Positions 43,515-52,963 of a stretch of DNA of 64,000 bases are shown piece by piece. The notes beneath the pieces are model-generated. The model saw nothing but the letters and a program-made list of their open reading frames with translations, had not been told where the DNA came from and ran no database searches. Source of the DNA: Sulfobacillus benefaciens (GTDB lineage: Bacteria; Bacillota; Sulfobacillia; Sulfobacillales; Sulfobacillaceae). Position numbers and translations under genes: made by a program. Positions within the stretch are counted from its first letter, which is position 1. Each line of letters begins with the position of its first letter. The DNA is taken from contig PXYT01000006.1 of the NCBI GenBank assembly GCA_003023725.1, positions 34,526 to 98,525 of the forward strand, in the 5' to 3' direction.

Positions 43515-45416
43515 GTGAAAAAATCAGGTTTAGCGCTTTTAGGAGCCGTCAGTATCATCAGCTTGGCTTTTGTGAGTCTGGGCACGCCGTCGCCGGTACA
43601 GGCGGATCATAACAAGACTGCCGAAGGATCCACAGCCCAAGCGATGGCTCAAATGGCGGAAAGGCTGTTTCCCAGCGGGACACAGAGCGTCGTGCTGTGT
43701 TCGGGGTCCCAAGCCCGTGACATCGCCCTGGGCCAGGCGTTGGCGGCCCGCATGTCGGGGGCGCTGCTTTTGACCCAAAACGCTCACGTGCTAGGCAATG
43801 CGACGGCGCAGGCATTACAGGTCTTAGCGATACCCCAAGTGGCCGCCAAGGGTGTTGTCCAGCCGTACCAGCCCCCCGCCCAAAAACCCCGGATTTATGT
43901 CATGGGAAGTACGAAACAAGTTGGCAACTCTATTGTTACGGATTTGCAGGCACAAGGATACACCGTCCAGCGTGTAGGTGGCCAGGGAGCCTCGCTAATT
44001 AAAAGTGTTCTTAACCGGGTGGCACCGCCCCTGCCTCAAGCTTCCGGCAGCCCAGGATTTCCTTCGAACTGGACGGTCTATGCAGGAGAGCCGTCACATA
44101 ACGCCGCATTTGCCGTACCCTCTTCGGCACCCAAATGGGAACAGACCGGGGTCAAGTGGAATTTTGCCGAAAATGCTGCCGTTCCCTTGAACTCCCCGTT
44201 TCCCGATCTGGCCAATTTAGGACTTCGGGGCGCTCCGGTCAAGATGACGCAGAATTTGGGCAATGCCGTGGGCGTGAGTGCCGTCAATGGCGTCATTTAT
44301 GCGGAATCCGACGATTATCATCTCTATGCGTTAAACGCCAAAACCGGCAGGCTGCTGTGGAAGAGTGGAATGTTGGTTAATAATCTCATGGGCAATCCCA
44401 TTGTGGCCAATAACCTCGTGTATGTTACCGCGGGAGACACGGGATTTCCCTTTTCCCAGGTGCTCCACTATGAAATGTCAAATGGTACGGCCACGTTGAC
44501 GCGGGGCTTGATGTATTCTGCGATCTATGCCTTTAATGCTCGGACCGGGCGCCTAGTCTGGAGGCAGGATTTCCATGGAAACGCCATGCCTACTCCCGTC
44601 TACAACAACAAAACGGTTTATGAGGCAACCGGTGGGGGAAATCTTTGGGCGTTTAACGCGGCGACCGGCGCAGTCAAGTGGAAAACGTCTCTGCAGGGAT
44701 TTGACAGTATGTCCAGTCCCAATGTCTATACAAATCCCGTAACTCACCAAACCGAAATCATTGTGGGAACCTCCGATCAAAATCATGTCGTGGCAGTTAA
44801 TGCCGCAAATGGATCCATTTTATGGTCTCAGAAAACGGCGTTAAATATTTTCAATACCGGGATGGGAGACAATTCGCCGACAGTGGATCAATCCCGGAAT
44901 ATCGTTATTCAGGACTCGGTAGTGAATTTCGACAAGACTACCAAAACAACGAATCTGGCAGTGTATGCGATGAATGCCACGACGGGCCAGGTTTTGTGGT
45001 CCCAGGACTTAGGTGTGGGCAATTCTCCTCCTGCATACAAGGCTGGTGTCAGTATGGTGCATAACGGCATCGTTTATGTGGGTTCTCCGGTGACCTCCAC
45101 TCTTTACGCGCTTAATGAGCGAAATGGCTCGATTTTGTGGAAATTTTCTTTTCAAAATGCCGGGCCTGCCGGCGCCGGACGCGGGAATGCCGTGTATGCC
45201 TATGGGGTGCTGTGGGTTGCCGCCGGTCCTAAGGTCTATGCACTGAATCCGCAAACCGGCCAAGAACTGGGTTCATACAGTCCAGGGGGACGTTTTGGCA
45301 TTGTCAATCCGGTCATTGTAGGCGCCACTATGTATCTCGACAATTCTTATGACTGGGTTCAGGCTATTCCTTTGAAGACAATAGATCCTCACGTTGCGAT
45401 TAATGTTCCTTCGTAG
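43515..45416 (+). CDS. Secreted cell-wall-binding / PQQ-propeller fusion
   Basis: 633 aa from the GTG at 43515 (TGAGGTGA 6 bases upstream). A GTG at 43506 is too close to that site. Signal peptide (LALLGAVSIISLAFVSLG). Residues about 35-155 look like cell-wall-binding repeat 2 units (ERLFPSGTQSVVLCSGSQAR, then PRIYVMGSTKQVGNSIV). Residues about 185-625 form a PQQ-type beta-propeller with blades such as ALNAKTGRLLWKSGM, AFNAATGAVKWKTSL, AMNATTGQVLWSQDL and ALNERNGSILWKFSF. The propeller is paralogous to the protein at 25214. The combination suggests a wall-attached propeller, substrate unknown. Confidence 0.82.
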   Translation: MKKSGLALLGAVSIISLAFVSLGTPSPVQADHNKTAEGSTAQAMAQMAERLFPSGTQSVVLCSGSQARDIALGQALAARMSGALLLTQNAHVLGNATAQALQVLAIPQVAAKGVVQPYQPPAQKPRIYVMGSTKQVGNSIVTDLQAQGYTVQRVGGQGASLIKSVLNRVAPPLPQASGSPGFPSNWTVYAGEPSHNAAFAVPSSAPKWEQTGVKWNFAENAAVPLNSPFPDLANLGLRGAPVKMTQNLGNAVGVSAVNGVIYAESDDYHLYALNAKTGRLLWKSGMLVNNLMGNPIVANNLVYVTAGDTGFPFSQVLHYEMSNGTATLTRGLMYSAIYAFNARTGRLVWRQDFHGNAMPTPVYNNKTVYEATGGGNLWAFNAATGAVKWKTSLQGFDSMSSPNVYTNPVTHQTEIIVGTSDQNHVVAVNAANGSILWSQKTALNIFNTGMGDNSPTVDQSRNIVIQDSVVNFDKTTKTTNLAVYAMNATTGQVLWSQDLGVGNSPPAYKAGVSMVHNGIVYVGSPVTSTLYALNERNGSILWKFSFQNAGPAGAGRGNAVYAYGVLWVAAGPKVYALNPQTGQELGSYSPGGRFGIVNPVIVGATMYLDNSYDWVQAIPLKTIDPHVAINVPS

Positions 45417-45460
45417 TTCTCCTTCTAAGAAGGGGAAGACTTAAGGCTTAGAGGTATTCG

Positions 45461-45494
45461 GTGGCAATAGAGAGCGTTGAGTCTCTATTGCCAC
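45461..45494. repeat. Perfect 13-bp hairpin after the propeller fusion gene
   Basis: GTGGCAATAGAGA (45461-45473) and its exact complement TCTCTATTGCCAC (45482-45494), 8-base loop, 44 bases after the stop. It is followed by AATCTCTG, no T-run. Confidence 0.75.
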
Positions 45495-45982
45495 AATCTC
45501 TGAAATGCCGGGCTCTCCGGTTTCTAACTGTCAGGGGGACCCGGCAAGCCATGGTCTGATGGATCTTGCGATAAGGAACGGTTTGAAATTTTCCCCGGAG
45601 TGGCGCGGTGCTGCTTTATGATTAACGGAAAAGAGAAGGATCCACATCAGGGATTTTTTGTCCAATTTAATAAATCAAGAAAGCCGAAGCACATTTTTGG
45701 TAGAATTAATAAGTAAGGCTTATGCCCTATCCACCAGATCGGGCGCGCGCCGTGGAAAGAAATTCCGAGCCGGGCGCGTCTAAGGCCCGCCCCCTATGGC
45801 GGGAGCGGATGCTAGGATCAAGCAAGGGGTTCTGTCGGGTCTTGTGGCACTTTTTACGGCAAGCAGTTATCATAGAGGGATGAGGATTTCTCTTTCCGGG
45901 GAACGAATATATTATTATGATATAATAACTCAACTTGGCCTGAATGACGTTTTAACGCCTGTGGGCGAGAGGAGGCCGTTTC
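45495..45982. other. Long leader region upstream of ftsH
   Basis: About 490 bases without a credible gene. Two GC-rich hairpins: about 45746-45778 (CGCGCC-type arms enclosing GGAA/TTCC) and CCCGCC/GGCGGG at 45786-45803. They lie upstream of the promoter below and could end transcripts coming from the left. No known riboswitch recognised. Confidence 0.45.
45918..45926 (+). promoter_or_regulatory. Extended -10 promoter of ftsH
   Basis: TGATATAAT (TGnTATAAT) 56 bases before the GTG of ftsH, in an AT-rich stretch. No good -35. Confidence 0.5.
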
Positions 45983-47797
45983 GTGACAAATCGTTGGTTG
46001 AGAGGAGTTCTGACCCTAATCTTGTCAGTACTCTTCATTGTGACGTTATGGGAGCTGATGAGCGGACAAACGTCCACAACAACCCATGAATCCTACAGTC
46101 GACTACTATCGATGGCCAGCAAAGGCCAGGTTCAAAAGGTCCGCATTGATACGCAGTCGCATACGGTATATGCGACCACGTCCACCGGTAAAAGTTTTCA
46201 AACGACTTATGCCACAGGCGGAACAGCATCACTTGCGAATTCATTGACGGCGGATCATGTGACCGTGGACATTATGAAACCCGCAACCACTTCGGTGTGG
46301 CTGAGTTTACTTGGCAATCTTCTTCCCTTGCTTGTCATTGTGTTTATGCTTTACTTTGTATTCAACCAAACGCAAGGCGGAGGTAACCGGGTCATGCAAT
46401 TTGGCAAGTCGCGGGCCCGGTTGCATAGTGATGATACCACGCGGGTGACTTTCGCCGACGTCGCCGGTGTCGACGAAGAAAAACAGGAATTGCAGGAAGT
46501 CGTCGACTTCTTGAGATATCCCAAAAAATATTTGGAACTGGGTGCCAGAATTCCGAAAGGTATTTTGCTCTCAGGAGCCCCCGGAACAGGCAAGACGTTG
46601 TTAGCCAAAGCCGTGGCCGGAGAGGCCGGCGTGCCGTTTTTCTCGGATAGCGGATCCGATTTCGTGGAGATGTTCGTCGGCGTCGGGGCTGCGAGAGTAC
46701 GGGATCTTTTTGATCAAGCCAAGAAAAACGCTCCCTGTATTGTATTCATCGACGAAATCGATGCCGTTGGCCGTATGCGAGGAGCTGGATACGGAGGCGG
46801 CCACGATGAACGGGAGCAGACGTTAAATCAGTTGCTGGTTGAGATGGACGGGTTCGGCGTCAATGAAGGGATCATTGTTATCGCCGCGACCAACCGCCCG
46901 GATGTTTTAGACCCTGCTCTTTTGCGCCCTGGCCGGTTTGATAGGCAGGTCATTGTTCACAGACCGGATGTTAAGGGGCGGGAAGCGATCTTGAAAGTTC
47001 ACACGCGAGGAAAACCGATGGCAGAAGACGTGGACTTGGGGGTTATTGCCAAGCGAACACCGGGGTACACCGGTGCGGATTTGGCTAATCTTGCCAATGA
47101 AGCGGCGCTGTTGGCTGCGCGCAGCCGAGCCAAGAGCATTCGCATGGTTGACTTTGAAGAAGCGGCTGAACGAATTATGGCAGGGCCGCAAAAGAAGAGC
47201 CGGGTTATTTCCGAAAAGGAAAAGAAGGCGGTAGCGTTTCATGAGTCCGGGCATACGCTGGTCGGAATGCTCGTTCCCCATGGAGATCCGGTTCACAAAG
47301 TGACCATTATTCCTCGGGGTATGGCTATGGGGTATACATTGCCTCTTCCGGACGAGGATCGGTATTTGACAACCAAGTCTCAGATTCTCGATCAGGTGGC
47401 GATGGCGTTGGGTGGCCGTGCGGCCGAAGAACTCGTTTTTGGCGAAATTTCCACTGGCGCGCAAAATGACCTCGAGAAGTCGACATCCATGGTCCGGCAA
47501 ATGATTACGGAGTACGGAATGTCCGACGAGTTGGGACCGATGACCTATGGTGAAAAGCAGGACCAGGTTTTTCTGGGACGCGACTTGGCCAGGGATCGCG
47601 ACTACAGCGAGGAGGTGGCGTCCGCCATCGACCGAGAAGTGCGCAAGATTGTGATGGAACAGTATCAAAGGGCCAAAAACATTTTAATGTCGCACCGAAC
47701 AACTTTGAACAGACTGGCTTTGACATTAATGGAAAAGGAGACCGTATTGGCAGCGGAATTACAGGCTATTGTTCACGGCCGAGAAGTTGCCATTTGA
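45983..47797 (+). CDS. ftsH: ATP-dependent zinc metalloprotease FtsH
   Basis: 604-aa membrane AAA+ protease that degrades misfolded membrane proteins and regulators. Two membrane helices (about 7-27 and 109-128) flank an extracytoplasmic domain. AAA domain: Walker A GAPGTGKT, Walker [13 protein letters not shown], second region of homology [20 protein letters not shown]. Protease zinc site HESGH, with the third ligand in the downstream EKST region. GTG 45983 follows GAGGAGG. In Bacillus tilS-hpt-ftsH is continuous, but here ftsH is separated from tilS by 12.8 kb. Confidence 0.96.
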   Translation: MTNRWLRGVLTLILSVLFIVTLWELMSGQTSTTTHESYSRLLSMASKGQVQKVRIDTQSHTVYATTSTGKSFQTTYATGGTASLANSLTADHVTVDIMKPATTSVWLSLLGNLLPLLVIVFMLYFVFNQTQGGGNRVMQFGKSRARLHSDDTTRVTFADVAGVDEEKQELQEVVDFLRYPKKYLELGARIPKGILLSGAPGTGKTLLAKAVAGEAGVPFFSDSGSDFVEMFVGVGAARVRDLFDQAKKNAPCIVFIDEIDAVGRMRGAGYGGGHDEREQTLNQLLVEMDGFGVNEGIIVIAATNRPDVLDPALLRPGRFDRQVIVHRPDVKGREAILKVHTRGKPMAEDVDLGVIAKRTPGYTGADLANLANEAALLAARSRAKSIRMVDFEEAAERIMAGPQKKSRVISEKEKKAVAFHESGHTLVGMLVPHGDPVHKVTIIPRGMAMGYTLPLPDEDRYLTTKSQILDQVAMALGGRAAEELVFGEISTGAQNDLEKSTSMVRQMITEYGMSDELGPMTYGEKQDQVFLGRDLARDRDYSEEVASAIDREVRKIVMEQYQRAKNILMSHRTTLNRLALTLMEKETVLAAELQAIVHGREVAI

Positions 47798-47804
47798 CCC
47801 GAAC

Positions 47805-47843
47805 GGCCCGAAAGCGCGTGAGTATTTCCCGTTCTTTCGGGCC
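47805..47843 (+). terminator. Hairpin after ftsH
   Basis: Perfect 10-bp stem GGCCCGAAAG (47805-47814) / CTTTCGGGCC (47834-47843) followed by ACTCTTTA. The T-content is weak, but the position 8 bases after the stop fits termination. Confidence 0.65.
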
Positions 47844-47881
47844 ACTCTTTATGTTAAGCGAAAGGCTGCGATGAGAAGGGA

Positions 47882-49201
47882 GTGGATGATTTGTCCGTCA
47901 CTGCTAAAGACAAAGGGTTTGTAGGCCGGACCCAAGAGGGAACGGGATGGTACTGTTTTACAACACCGCGATTTAAGACGATCACGCTCCACGCATTTAT
48001 TGTCAACGAACTCAGTGTTGAGCAGACGGTATTTGGGGCTATATTACCGCATGTTCTACAGCAGGGAACACAAAAATGGCCGACTTTCATGCAAATGGAG
48101 CAAACTCTGGAAGAGTTATATGGTGCTTCCTTTCGCGCTGAAGTCGGAAAGCTGGCGGATAAACAGCTAATTTCGATACATCTTGAAATTGTTAATGGCC
48201 GGTATCTTCCCGGAAAACCCGACACTTTGTCCCTAGGCCTGGAATTTTTGCAAGAGGTGATTGACCATCCCCATGTGCAAGATGGGGCTTTTCCTGAGGA
48301 CGTGGTCAAACAGGAGAAGGATTTGCTGCAACGTCAGATTCTGGGACTCATTAACGATAAGGGGCAATACGCCGTGACTCGGTTAATCGAGGCCATGGCC
48401 GACGGACGGCGGTTTGGGCTGCGCAAGCTGGGTCGGGTCGAGGACTTGGACAAAATCACGCCACATACTCTTTATGATTATTATCAAAAAGTACATAGCA
48501 CCCATCCCATTATTTTGTTTGCTGTAGGAGAGATTGATCCTCGCAGTATTGAGAAGTTTATGCAGCGTTACCGCACGGGGCAGCCCCGAAAAGAACCCGA
48601 GAATATTGAACCTTATACGCCCCATTTTCATGACCGCCTGCTGACTGAACGCCAGGATATCCGCCAGGGAAAGCTGAACCTGGGATATCATACCGGTATT
48701 ACCTTGAAAGACGTCAGGTACCCGGCTCTCATGATGTATGCTGGTATACTGGGTGGATTTCCCCATTCCAAGCTTTTTGTCAATGTCCGCGAACGAGCGA
48801 GCCTGGCTTATTATGCTTATGCCAGACTGGATGCGGTGCTCGGATACATGATTGTGGGTGCCGGCATTGAATTTGAAGACTTCGAGCCCGCTCGGGATAT
48901 TATTCGCCAGCAAGTCGATGCCATGCAGCGAGGAGACATCAGTGAGCAGGAATGGGAATTTACTTTGCGGGCTTTTGACAACGACATCCTTTCGGAAGAA
49001 GATAATCCAAGCCAGCTTATTGCCCGCCATCTGGAACATGTGCTCGTAGGAGGAGGGCTGTTTGGGGAGCCGCTTCAACGGGCTCTGCATGAAGTGACAC
49101 CAGAACAAGTGAAAGAGGTGGCACGAAACGTCTCTTTGGATACGGTGTTTTTCCTGACGCGAAAGGAAGACAAACGAGAACTGGAGGGAGACGTGAAATG
49201 A
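47882..49201 (+). CDS. M16-family peptidase-like protein, catalytically inactive (YmfF type)
   Basis: 439 aa. The fold-level blocks of M16 (pitrilysin/processing peptidase) proteins are present: HVLQQGTQKWPTFMQMEQTL, EELYGASFRAEVGK, KDLLQRQILGLINDKGQYA and HSKLFVNVRERASLAYYAYA. The zinc motif HxxEH is missing, with PHVLQQGT at the corresponding place, so this is the noncatalytic partner. It overlaps the active M16 gene by 4 bases, the same pair as ymfF-ymfH in Bacillus, where the two halves form one chamber. GTG 47882 is only 1-2 bases from GAAGGGA. The in-frame TTG at 47891 is better spaced and may be the true start. Confidence 0.88.
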   Translation: MDDLSVTAKDKGFVGRTQEGTGWYCFTTPRFKTITLHAFIVNELSVEQTVFGAILPHVLQQGTQKWPTFMQMEQTLEELYGASFRAEVGKLADKQLISIHLEIVNGRYLPGKPDTLSLGLEFLQEVIDHPHVQDGAFPEDVVKQEKDLLQRQILGLINDKGQYAVTRLIEAMADGRRFGLRKLGRVEDLDKITPHTLYDYYQKVHSTHPIILFAVGEIDPRSIEKFMQRYRTGQPRKEPENIEPYTPHFHDRLLTERQDIRQGKLNLGYHTGITLKDVRYPALMMYAGILGGFPHSKLFVNVRERASLAYYAYARLDAVLGYMIVGAGIEFEDFEPARDIIRQQVDAMQRGDISEQEWEFTLRAFDNDILSEEDNPSQLIARHLEHVLVGGGLFGEPLQRALHEVTPEQVKEVARNVSLDTVFFLTRKEDKRELEGDVK

Positions 49202-50523
49202 TGAACGACCAAGCGCAGACAATTGAAGACGCCGCTATCGGCGAAAAACGCGAGCAAGTGGTACTGCCTTCAGGATTGCCGGTCGTGGTCTTTTCACGCC
49301 CGGGATTCAAAAAGACCTTCGCGACGTTTGCCACGCATTACGGGTCTATTGACAATACCTTCCGCGATGCTCAGAGCGGACAGGAGATAACGGTTCCCGA
49401 TGGGATTGCTCACTTTCTCGAGCATAAAATGTTTGAAAAAAAAGGCGGCGGAGACGCTTTTGACGATTTTGCCAGACTCGGGGCATCTTCCAACGCGTAT
49501 ACCGACTATACCTCCACAACGTTTCTTTTTCAGACAACTGCTCACGTCTTGGACAATCTCGGCACGCTCCTCGATTTTGTGCAGGAACCGTGTTTTACGG
49601 ACGAGAACGTGGAAAAAGAGAAAGGGATTATTGAACAAGAAATTCGCATGTACTTGGATATGCCGGGAGACAGGCTGCATTCGAATCTGATGCAAGCCCT
49701 GTATGTCAATCATCCTGTGCGCATCGACATCGCGGGCACTGTGGAGTCGATCCGCACTATTACGCCCCAGAACCTCTATACGTGTTACCAAACATTCTAT
49801 CATCCCAGTAATATGGTCTTATTTGTCGTCGGTGACCTTGATGCCAGCTCGGTCTTTGATTACGTCTGGGAAAATCAAAAGCACAAAGGATATGGGAAGC
49901 AATCCCCAATTTCCCGGAATTTTCCGCCGGAGCCTCAAACGGTGGCTGAAAAGCATCGTGAACAACAAATGGTGGTGTCCATGCCGCTATTCGTGATGGG
50001 CTACAAAGATCCCGAAACAGGACTCAGCGGACGCGATCTCTTGCGCCATGAACTGATTCATGGGCTGATGTGGCAAATGCTCTGTGGGCGAAGTTCATCC
50101 CTGTTTCACCATCTCTATCGGCAGGGATTGATTAATGATCGCTTCTATGCGCGTTACGGGGCATCGACGACTTTTGGATTCAGCACCTTAGGAGGGGAAA
50201 CGCCGGATCCCGCAGCGCTGGAAGCGCAATTGCTGGAGGGTCTTCATCACGCTCCCTTACGGGCAGAAGATTTGGAGCGAGCCAAGAAGCGCGAAGTCGG
50301 GGAATATATTTCCCTTTTTCAAAATCCGGAAGAACTGGCGTATGCGTTTAACCATATGTTCTTTCGTCGGATCGATATTTTTGAGTATGTGGATACCGTA
50401 CTGTCCATTAATTTGGAAGACATTGAACGCGCCCGGCACACTCACTTGAATGAAACGCGGCGGGCGAGTTCTGTCATTCGACCTGCTGATGAAGGATATG
50501 CCAGAAAGGAAAGCGACGGTTGA
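49198..50523 (+). CDS. M16-family zinc peptidase (YmfH type)
   Basis: 441 aa. Active-site HFLEH (HxxEH) near residue 73, with the downstream glutamate in EKGIIEQEI near residue 143, and the block GASSNAYTDYTSTTF. It digests small peptides or processes a secreted/peptide substrate together with the inactive partner encoded upstream. GGAGGGA precedes ATG 49198. Its stop overlaps the start of hutH (TGATG), which may couple their translation. Confidence 0.92.
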   Translation: MMNDQAQTIEDAAIGEKREQVVLPSGLPVVVFSRPGFKKTFATFATHYGSIDNTFRDAQSGQEITVPDGIAHFLEHKMFEKKGGGDAFDDFARLGASSNAYTDYTSTTFLFQTTAHVLDNLGTLLDFVQEPCFTDENVEKEKGIIEQEIRMYLDMPGDRLHSNLMQALYVNHPVRIDIAGTVESIRTITPQNLYTCYQTFYHPSNMVLFVVGDLDASSVFDYVWENQKHKGYGKQSPISRNFPPEPQTVAEKHREQQMVVSMPLFVMGYKDPETGLSGRDLLRHELIHGLMWQMLCGRSSSLFHHLYRQGLINDRFYARYGASTTFGFSTLGGETPDPAALEAQLLEGLHHAPLRAEDLERAKKREVGEYISLFQNPEELAYAFNHMFFRRIDIFEYVDTVLSINLEDIERARHTHLNETRRASSVIRPADEGYARKESDG

Positions 50524-52052
50524 TGGAACCTCTGACGATGATTTCCGGCAACAACCTGAGTATTGAACAGGCATATCGCGTATCCCGTTACCATGACCCC
50601 GTTACGCTTAGTCCGGAGGCCGCCAGTAAAATGGCGGCCTCCCGTCGTATGGTAACGCGTTACCTGGCTGAAGGGAAAAGTGTTTATGGCGTCACCACGG
50701 GATTTGGGCGCTTTAGTGATGTGCTGATACCCCAGGACCAGCGGCAGGAGCTGCAGGTCAATCTGTTAAGAAGCCATGCGGCAGGAGTGGGGGAACCTTT
50801 TGCGGACGAGATTGTACGCGGTATGATGCTCCTTCGGGCTAATGCTCTCGCCAAAGGTTATTCCGGAATTAGGACCGATGTGCTCGTTTTGCTGACCGAA
50901 ATGCTGAACCGGAACGTCACACCCGTGATCCCCTCCCAGGGTTCAGTTGGGGCCAGTGGAGATTTGGCGCCCTTGGCACATTTGGCATTGGTGCTCATTG
51001 GAGAGGGGTGGGCCCGGGTCGGGTCGTCACAAGAAAAACTTTCCGGCCGCGCGGCGTTAAGCCGGGCAGGACTGGAACCCGTGGTACTCGAAGCCAAGGA
51101 AGGACTGGCTCTGATTAACGGGACGCAGGCAATGGGTTCCTTGGGGGTGGACGCAACTATGCAAGCTCAATTTTTAGGAATATGGGCAGATGCTGCTGCG
51201 TCATTGAGCATGGAGGCACTGCGTGCGATCCCCATGGCCTTTCACCCGCTGGTGGCCTCAGTGAGGTCGCATCCCGGCCAACAAGCCGTCCAACAACATC
51301 TTTTGACCATGCTGAATGGCAGTCAATTAGTGACGAATCCTGGAGAACTGCGAATGCAAGATGCCTATTCGCTGCGAACAACCCCCCAGGTGCACGGGGC
51401 CTGTCTGGACGGACTGGATCATGTAAAACAGGTTATCAGCCGAGAAATCAACAGTGTCACGGATAATCCTCTTCTGTTTCCCGATGCGGATTTGGTGATT
51501 TCGGCCGGAAACTTTCATGGAGAGCCATTGGCTCTGGTGTTGGATTATTTGGCAATCATCAGTGCGGAATGGGCCAGCATAAGTGAACGGCGTGTTGAAC
51601 GAATGGTGAATCCGGCCTTATCCGGCCTCCCTCCTTTTCTGACGCGCCAGGGCGGGATCTACTCGGGATTGATGTTGGCCCAATATACGGCAGCCAGTCT
51701 GGTTTCGGAGAACAAGGTCTGGGCTCATCCTGCCAGCGTTGACTCGATTCCGACTTCGGCCAATCAGGAAGACCATGTATCAATGGGAACGACCGCGGGC
51801 CGTAAGGCCCATACTGTGCTCAACAATTTGCGCTACGTTTTAAGTATTGAATTGTTGTGCGCGGCCCAAGCCTGTGATCTGCTTGGGCCGGAGAAAATGG
51901 CTCCCAGGACGCACGAGGTCTACCTCTGGATTCGGGATCTGGTTCCTCCTTTGGAGGCCGACAGGCCCCTTAGCCCCGACATTGAGCGAATTGCGGGGGA
52001 CATGTTGCGTCCAGACACGATGAATTGGTTAGAACACCTTTTGATGGCGTAG
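50523..52052 (+). CDS. hutH: Histidine ammonia-lyase
   Basis: 509 aa. Deaminates histidine to urocanate. It has the MIO-forming Ala-Ser-Gly in GSVGASGDLAPLAH, the catalytic Tyr loop YGVTTGFGRFSD, NGTQAM, RMQDAYSLRTTPQVHG and NPALSGLPPFLT. No other hut gene lies nearby (the amidohydrolase at 60442 is only distantly like HutI), so a complete degradation pathway is not shown here. The last 24 bases overlap the convergent HAD gene. Confidence 0.94.
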   Translation: MEPLTMISGNNLSIEQAYRVSRYHDPVTLSPEAASKMAASRRMVTRYLAEGKSVYGVTTGFGRFSDVLIPQDQRQELQVNLLRSHAAGVGEPFADEIVRGMMLLRANALAKGYSGIRTDVLVLLTEMLNRNVTPVIPSQGSVGASGDLAPLAHLALVLIGEGWARVGSSQEKLSGRAALSRAGLEPVVLEAKEGLALINGTQAMGSLGVDATMQAQFLGIWADAAASLSMEALRAIPMAFHPLVASVRSHPGQQAVQQHLLTMLNGSQLVTNPGELRMQDAYSLRTTPQVHGACLDGLDHVKQVISREINSVTDNPLLFPDADLVISAGNFHGEPLALVLDYLAIISAEWASISERRVERMVNPALSGLPPFLTRQGGIYSGLMLAQYTAASLVSENKVWAHPASVDSIPTSANQEDHVSMGTTAGRKAHTVLNNLRYVLSIELLCAAQACDLLGPEKMAPRTHEVYLWIRDLVPPLEADRPLSPDIERIAGDMLRPDTMNWLEHLLMA

Positions 52053-52865
52053 CGGGCCCAACAGGCCTTGCTGTTCGGCCCATAGAATGGCAGCCGTGAC
52101 GGGGTCATCGGAATCCCGGGGGGTGACATAATCGGCGACCTCTTGACACTGGAGCAGTCCATTTCCCGAGGCGATGCCGATGCCAGCCCACTGCAGCATG
52201 GGCACGTCATTGAGCCCGTCTCCAATGGCTAAAACGTTCTGACGGGGAATGCGATACTGGCGGGCAAGATATCCCAGTCCTTCGGATTTATTGACGTTAG
52301 GGGCGCAGATATTGACCTCGAGAAAATGACCGTGGTCAAACATCGTCAATTCATAATCGGGCCCCTTAAGCCCATATTCGCGTACAAATTGCTCCACATG
52401 CTCCTGACCTAGCAGCAAAATTTCCAAAGGCTTACGGGGAATAAGGGTGTCGGGGGTGATCAGGAGGTCATCCGGCTTTTGCCAGAGTTCATAATCATCC
52501 GGTATACGGGTCAAAAAGACCGGATGCTGATATCCCAAATAAAAGCGCATATGAGCTTCGGTGTCAAAAGACCAGCGCAACATGGCTTCAGCACGGGAAC
52601 GCGGAATCCCATGACGGTACATTTCTACAGGATGTTTCGACGGGTCAAATACATAGGCGCCGTTATGCGCGACTATTGGCCCCGGTATGCCAAGTTCCTG
52701 CCGGGCTTTCAGTGCCGTACGCCAACTTCGCCCGGTAGCAATAACGATGTGGATTCCCGTCTTCCATAATTGACGGAGCAAATGTGCGGCTTTGGGGTTG
52801 ACATGGATGTCCCGATCCAATAAGGTTCCGTCCAAATCGCATGCAATCATCTGTATCACAGTCAT
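52029..52865 (-). CDS. Cof-type HAD phosphatase
   Basis: 278 aa. HAD motifs: DLDGTLLD (nucleophile) near residue 8, ATGRS (motif II), a C2B-type cap in the middle (residues about 85-190), and IGDGLNDVPML (motif IV). Cof-family members dephosphorylate sugar phosphates, FMN or thiamine intermediates. The substrate here is unknown. The frame is open upstream to 53069, but the ATG at 52865 follows AGAGGCGG and starts the family homology. Divergent from addB by about 100 bases. Confidence 0.88.
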   Translation of the reverse strand: MTVIQMIACDLDGTLLDRDIHVNPKAAHLLRQLWKTGIHIVIATGRSWRTALKARQELGIPGPIVAHNGAYVFDPSKHPVEMYRHGIPRSRAEAMLRWSFDTEAHMRFYLGYQHPVFLTRIPDDYELWQKPDDLLITPDTLIPRKPLEILLLGQEHVEQFVREYGLKGPDYELTMFDHGHFLEVNICAPNVNKSEGLGYLARQYRIPRQNVLAIGDGLNDVPMLQWAGIGIASGNGLLQCQEVADYVTPRDSDDPVTAAILWAEQQGLLGPLRHQKVF

Positions 52866-52963
52866 CCGCCTCTTTTCTGCCCATGGCTTCATGCAGGATT
52901 TGAAGCCCGCTAAAATATTGTATTCTATATAAATCCGACATGAACCATGGGAGGGATACGGTC

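Noticed and set aside
45746..45803. Riboswitch (c-di-AMP or guanidine type) upstream of ftsH
   Set aside because: Two hairpins exist, but none of the conserved bases of these classes could be matched.
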